DNA of 61,080 nt from an uncultured Dorea sp. (lineage in GTDB: Bacteria; Bacillota; Clostridia; Lachnospirales; Lachnospiraceae). The stretch spans positions 1-61,080 of the forward strand of contig CANTDX010000015.1 in assembly GCA_947652615.1 (NCBI GenBank). Reading direction: 5' to 3'. Every line of letters begins with the position of its first letter. The stretch's first letter is position 1. The translations under genes and the position numbers were made by a program. This document shows, one piece after another, positions 59,645 to 61,080 of the stretch. A model generated the notes under the pieces. The model was not told the origin of the DNA and did no database searches. It worked only from the letters and a program-made list of their open reading frames with translations.

Positions 59645-61080
59645 ATGTTAAAATCAAAAAGTTACCAATTCTGGTTCTGTACCGGTTCACAGGATTTATA
59701 TGGGGATGTGTGTCTTGCACATGTGGCGGAGCACTCACAGAAGATTGTGGAAGCGCTGAATGCATCCGGCAATCTTCCCTATGAGGTTGTATGGAAACCG
59801 ACGCTGATCACCAATGAACTGATCAGGAAGACCCTGAATGAGGCGAATACGGACGAGAATTGCGCGGGAGTCATCACCTGGATGCACACCTTCTCTCCGG
59901 CAAAGTCATGGATCCTTGGCCTGCAGGAATACAGGAAACCGCTGCTGCATTTCCACACGCAGTTCAACCGTGAGATTCCATATGACACCATCGATATGGA
60001 TTTCATGAACGAGAACCAGGCGGCTCACGGGGACAGGGAGTACGGCCACATTTTCAGCCGTCTTAACATGGAGCGCAAGGTGATCATGGGATACTGGGAG
60101 GACGCGGATGTCCAGAAGAAGATTGGATCATGGATGCGCACGGCGGTCGGCGTGATCGAGAGCAGTCATATCCGGGTAATGCGTATTGCCGATAATATGA
60201 GAAATGTTGCCGTGACGGAAGGAGACAAGGTTGAGGCGCAGATCAAGTTCGGATGGGAGATCGACGCGTATCCGGTCAATGAGATAGCGGCAGAAGTTGA
60301 AACAGTTTCCAAAGGAGATATTGACTCACTGGTCGAAGAATATTATGATAGATATGAGATACTTTTGGAAGGCAGAGATGAGAAAGAATTCAGAGAGCAT
60401 GTAGCGGTGCAGGCCGGGATCGAGATCGGTTTCGAGAGGTTCTTAGAAGCGAAGAATTATCAGGCAATCGTAACGCATTTCGGAGACCTTGGAAGTCTGA
60501 AGCAGTTACCGGGGCTTGCGATCCAGAGATTGATGGAGAAGGGTTACGGCTTCGCGGGAGAGGGCGACTGGAAGACGGCAGCTATGGTACGTCTCATGAA
60601 GATCATGACTCAGGGAATGAAGGATGCGAAGGGTACTTCATTTATGGAGGATTATACCTATAACCTGATTCCGGGCAAAGAAGGCATCCTGCAGGCACAT
60701 ATGCTGGAGGTATGTCCTACGGTTGCGGACGGCAAGATCAGTATCAAGGAGCAGCCGTTATCCATGGGAGACAGAGAAGACCCGGCGAGACTGGTATTCA
60801 CGTCGAAGACAGGACCGGCAGTCGCAACCTCACTCATTGATCTTGGAGACAGATTCCGTCTGATCATCAATGATGTAGATTGCAAGAAGGTAGAGAAGCC
60901 GATGCCGAAGCTTCCGGTCGCTACCGCATTCTGGACGCCGCAGCCGAATCTCCAGACAGGGGCAGAGGCATGGATTCTTGCCGGCGGCGCACATCATACT
61001 GCGTTCTCTTATGACCTGACTTCCGAGCAAATGGGCGATTGGGCGGCATGCATGGGCATTGAAGCTGTCTATATCGACAA
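59645..61080 (+). CDS. araA: L-arabinose isomerase (3' end beyond window)
   Basis: 478 codons are present without a stop, nearly the whole enzyme (family about 500 residues). It converts L-arabinose to L-ribulose, the first step of arabinose catabolism before AraB and AraD. The start QFWFCTGSQDLYGD is diagnostic. Metal and catalytic regions include WMHTFSPAKSWI, FHTQFNREIPYDTIDMDFMN and the Glu of FMEDYTYNLI; ILAGGAHHTAFS near the end holds the conserved His pair. GAGG lies 8 nt before the ATG. It completes the pathway from GH43, GH127 and GH51. It is about 10 kb from those genes and has its own promoter. Confidence 0.95.
   Translation, partial: MLKSKSYQFWFCTGSQDLYGDVCLAHVAEHSQKIVEALNASGNLPYEVVWKPTLITNELIRKTLNEANTDENCAGVITWMHTFSPAKSWILGLQEYRKPLLHFHTQFNREIPYDTIDMDFMNENQAAHGDREYGHIFSRLNMERKVIMGYWEDADVQKKIGSWMRTAVGVIESSHIRVMRIADNMRNVAVTEGDKVEAQIKFGWEIDAYPVNEIAAEVETVSKGDIDSLVEEYYDRYEILLEGRDEKEFREHVAVQAGIEIGFERFLEAKNYQAIVTHFGDLGSLKQLPGLAIQRLMEKGYGFAGEGDWKTAAMVRLMKIMTQGMKDAKGTSFMEDYTYNLIPGKEGILQAHMLEVCPTVADGKISIKEQPLSMGDREDPARLVFTSKTGPAVATSLIDLGDRFRLIINDVDCKKVEKPMPKLPVATAFWTPQPNLQTGAEAWILAGGAHHTAFSYDLTSEQMGDWAACMGIEAVYID

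Overview
The window looks like chromosomal DNA of a motile, strictly anaerobic member of the Clostridia, most probably Lachnospiraceae. The evidence is GGAGG ribosome binding sites nearly everywhere, flagellar and chemotaxis genes, an anaerobic ribonucleotide reductase with its activase, meso-diaminopimelate dehydrogenase, a T-box leader on metG, LacI-controlled arabinoside catabolism, and the DUF969/DUF979 5-oxoproline transporter pair. I saw no rRNA, tRNA, CRISPR array or intact prophage. Species cannot be fixed from the sequence alone.

Layout. 1-2.3 kb (minus): the start of an Rpn-type nuclease gene, then a ParA ATPase followed by a protein with a long acidic linker and a C-terminal ComFB domain. 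2.5-5.7 kb: fliD, fliS and a FliT-like chaperone gene. 5.8-13.3 kb: a secreted C39-like protease (minus), an FtsE-like ATPase without FtsX, a degenerate nucleotidyltransferase-fold gene, a chemoreceptor, a small unknown gene and a soluble hybrid histidine kinase. 13.4-15.1 kb: a scar holding a serine-recombinase remnant and a broken AAA-ATPase/PD-(D/E)XK gene whose intact paralogue lies at 49.3-50.8 kb. 15.2-18.5 kb: rsmA, citrate synthase and an alpha/beta hydrolase in one tight operon. 18.5-25.3 kb (minus): a peptide and pyroglutamate salvage operon (M14 peptidase, DUF969, DUF979, M29 aminopeptidase, pcp), facing a TetR gene across a palindrome. 26.2-28.6 kb: two unknown genes behind a strong match to a flagellar sigma-D promoter. 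28.7-33.8 kb: an HTH-Uma2 gene, then T-box, metG, ddh and tatD. 33.9-38.6 kb: a small secreted protein, an HTH regulator, a HAD phosphatase and nrdD-nrdG.

38.6-49.1 kb is an L-arabinoside locus: GH43, a LacI regulator, GH127 beta-L-arabinofuranosidase, a three-gene sugar ABC importer without its ATPase, GH51 alpha-L-arabinofuranosidase and a DUF624 protein. araA begins at 59.6 kb and runs off the end. The enzymes lack signal peptides, so short arabinosides are probably imported, cleaved in the cytoplasm, and the arabinose passed to AraA. Between 49.3 and 59.4 kb the sugar theme is interrupted by the AAA-ATPase/nuclease gene, a two-component system paired with an FtsX-type ABC exporter, a miniature inverted-repeat element, an AraC regulator, a MATE exporter and a 28-residue membrane peptide.

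The points most worth following up are: the sigma-D-linked pair of unknown genes; a 45-codon gene with its own promoter and terminator hidden between the kinase and its ABC transporter; a 134-bp MITE with perfect 13-bp ends and 8-bp target duplications; the ParA-ComFB pair; and the peptide-salvage operon.
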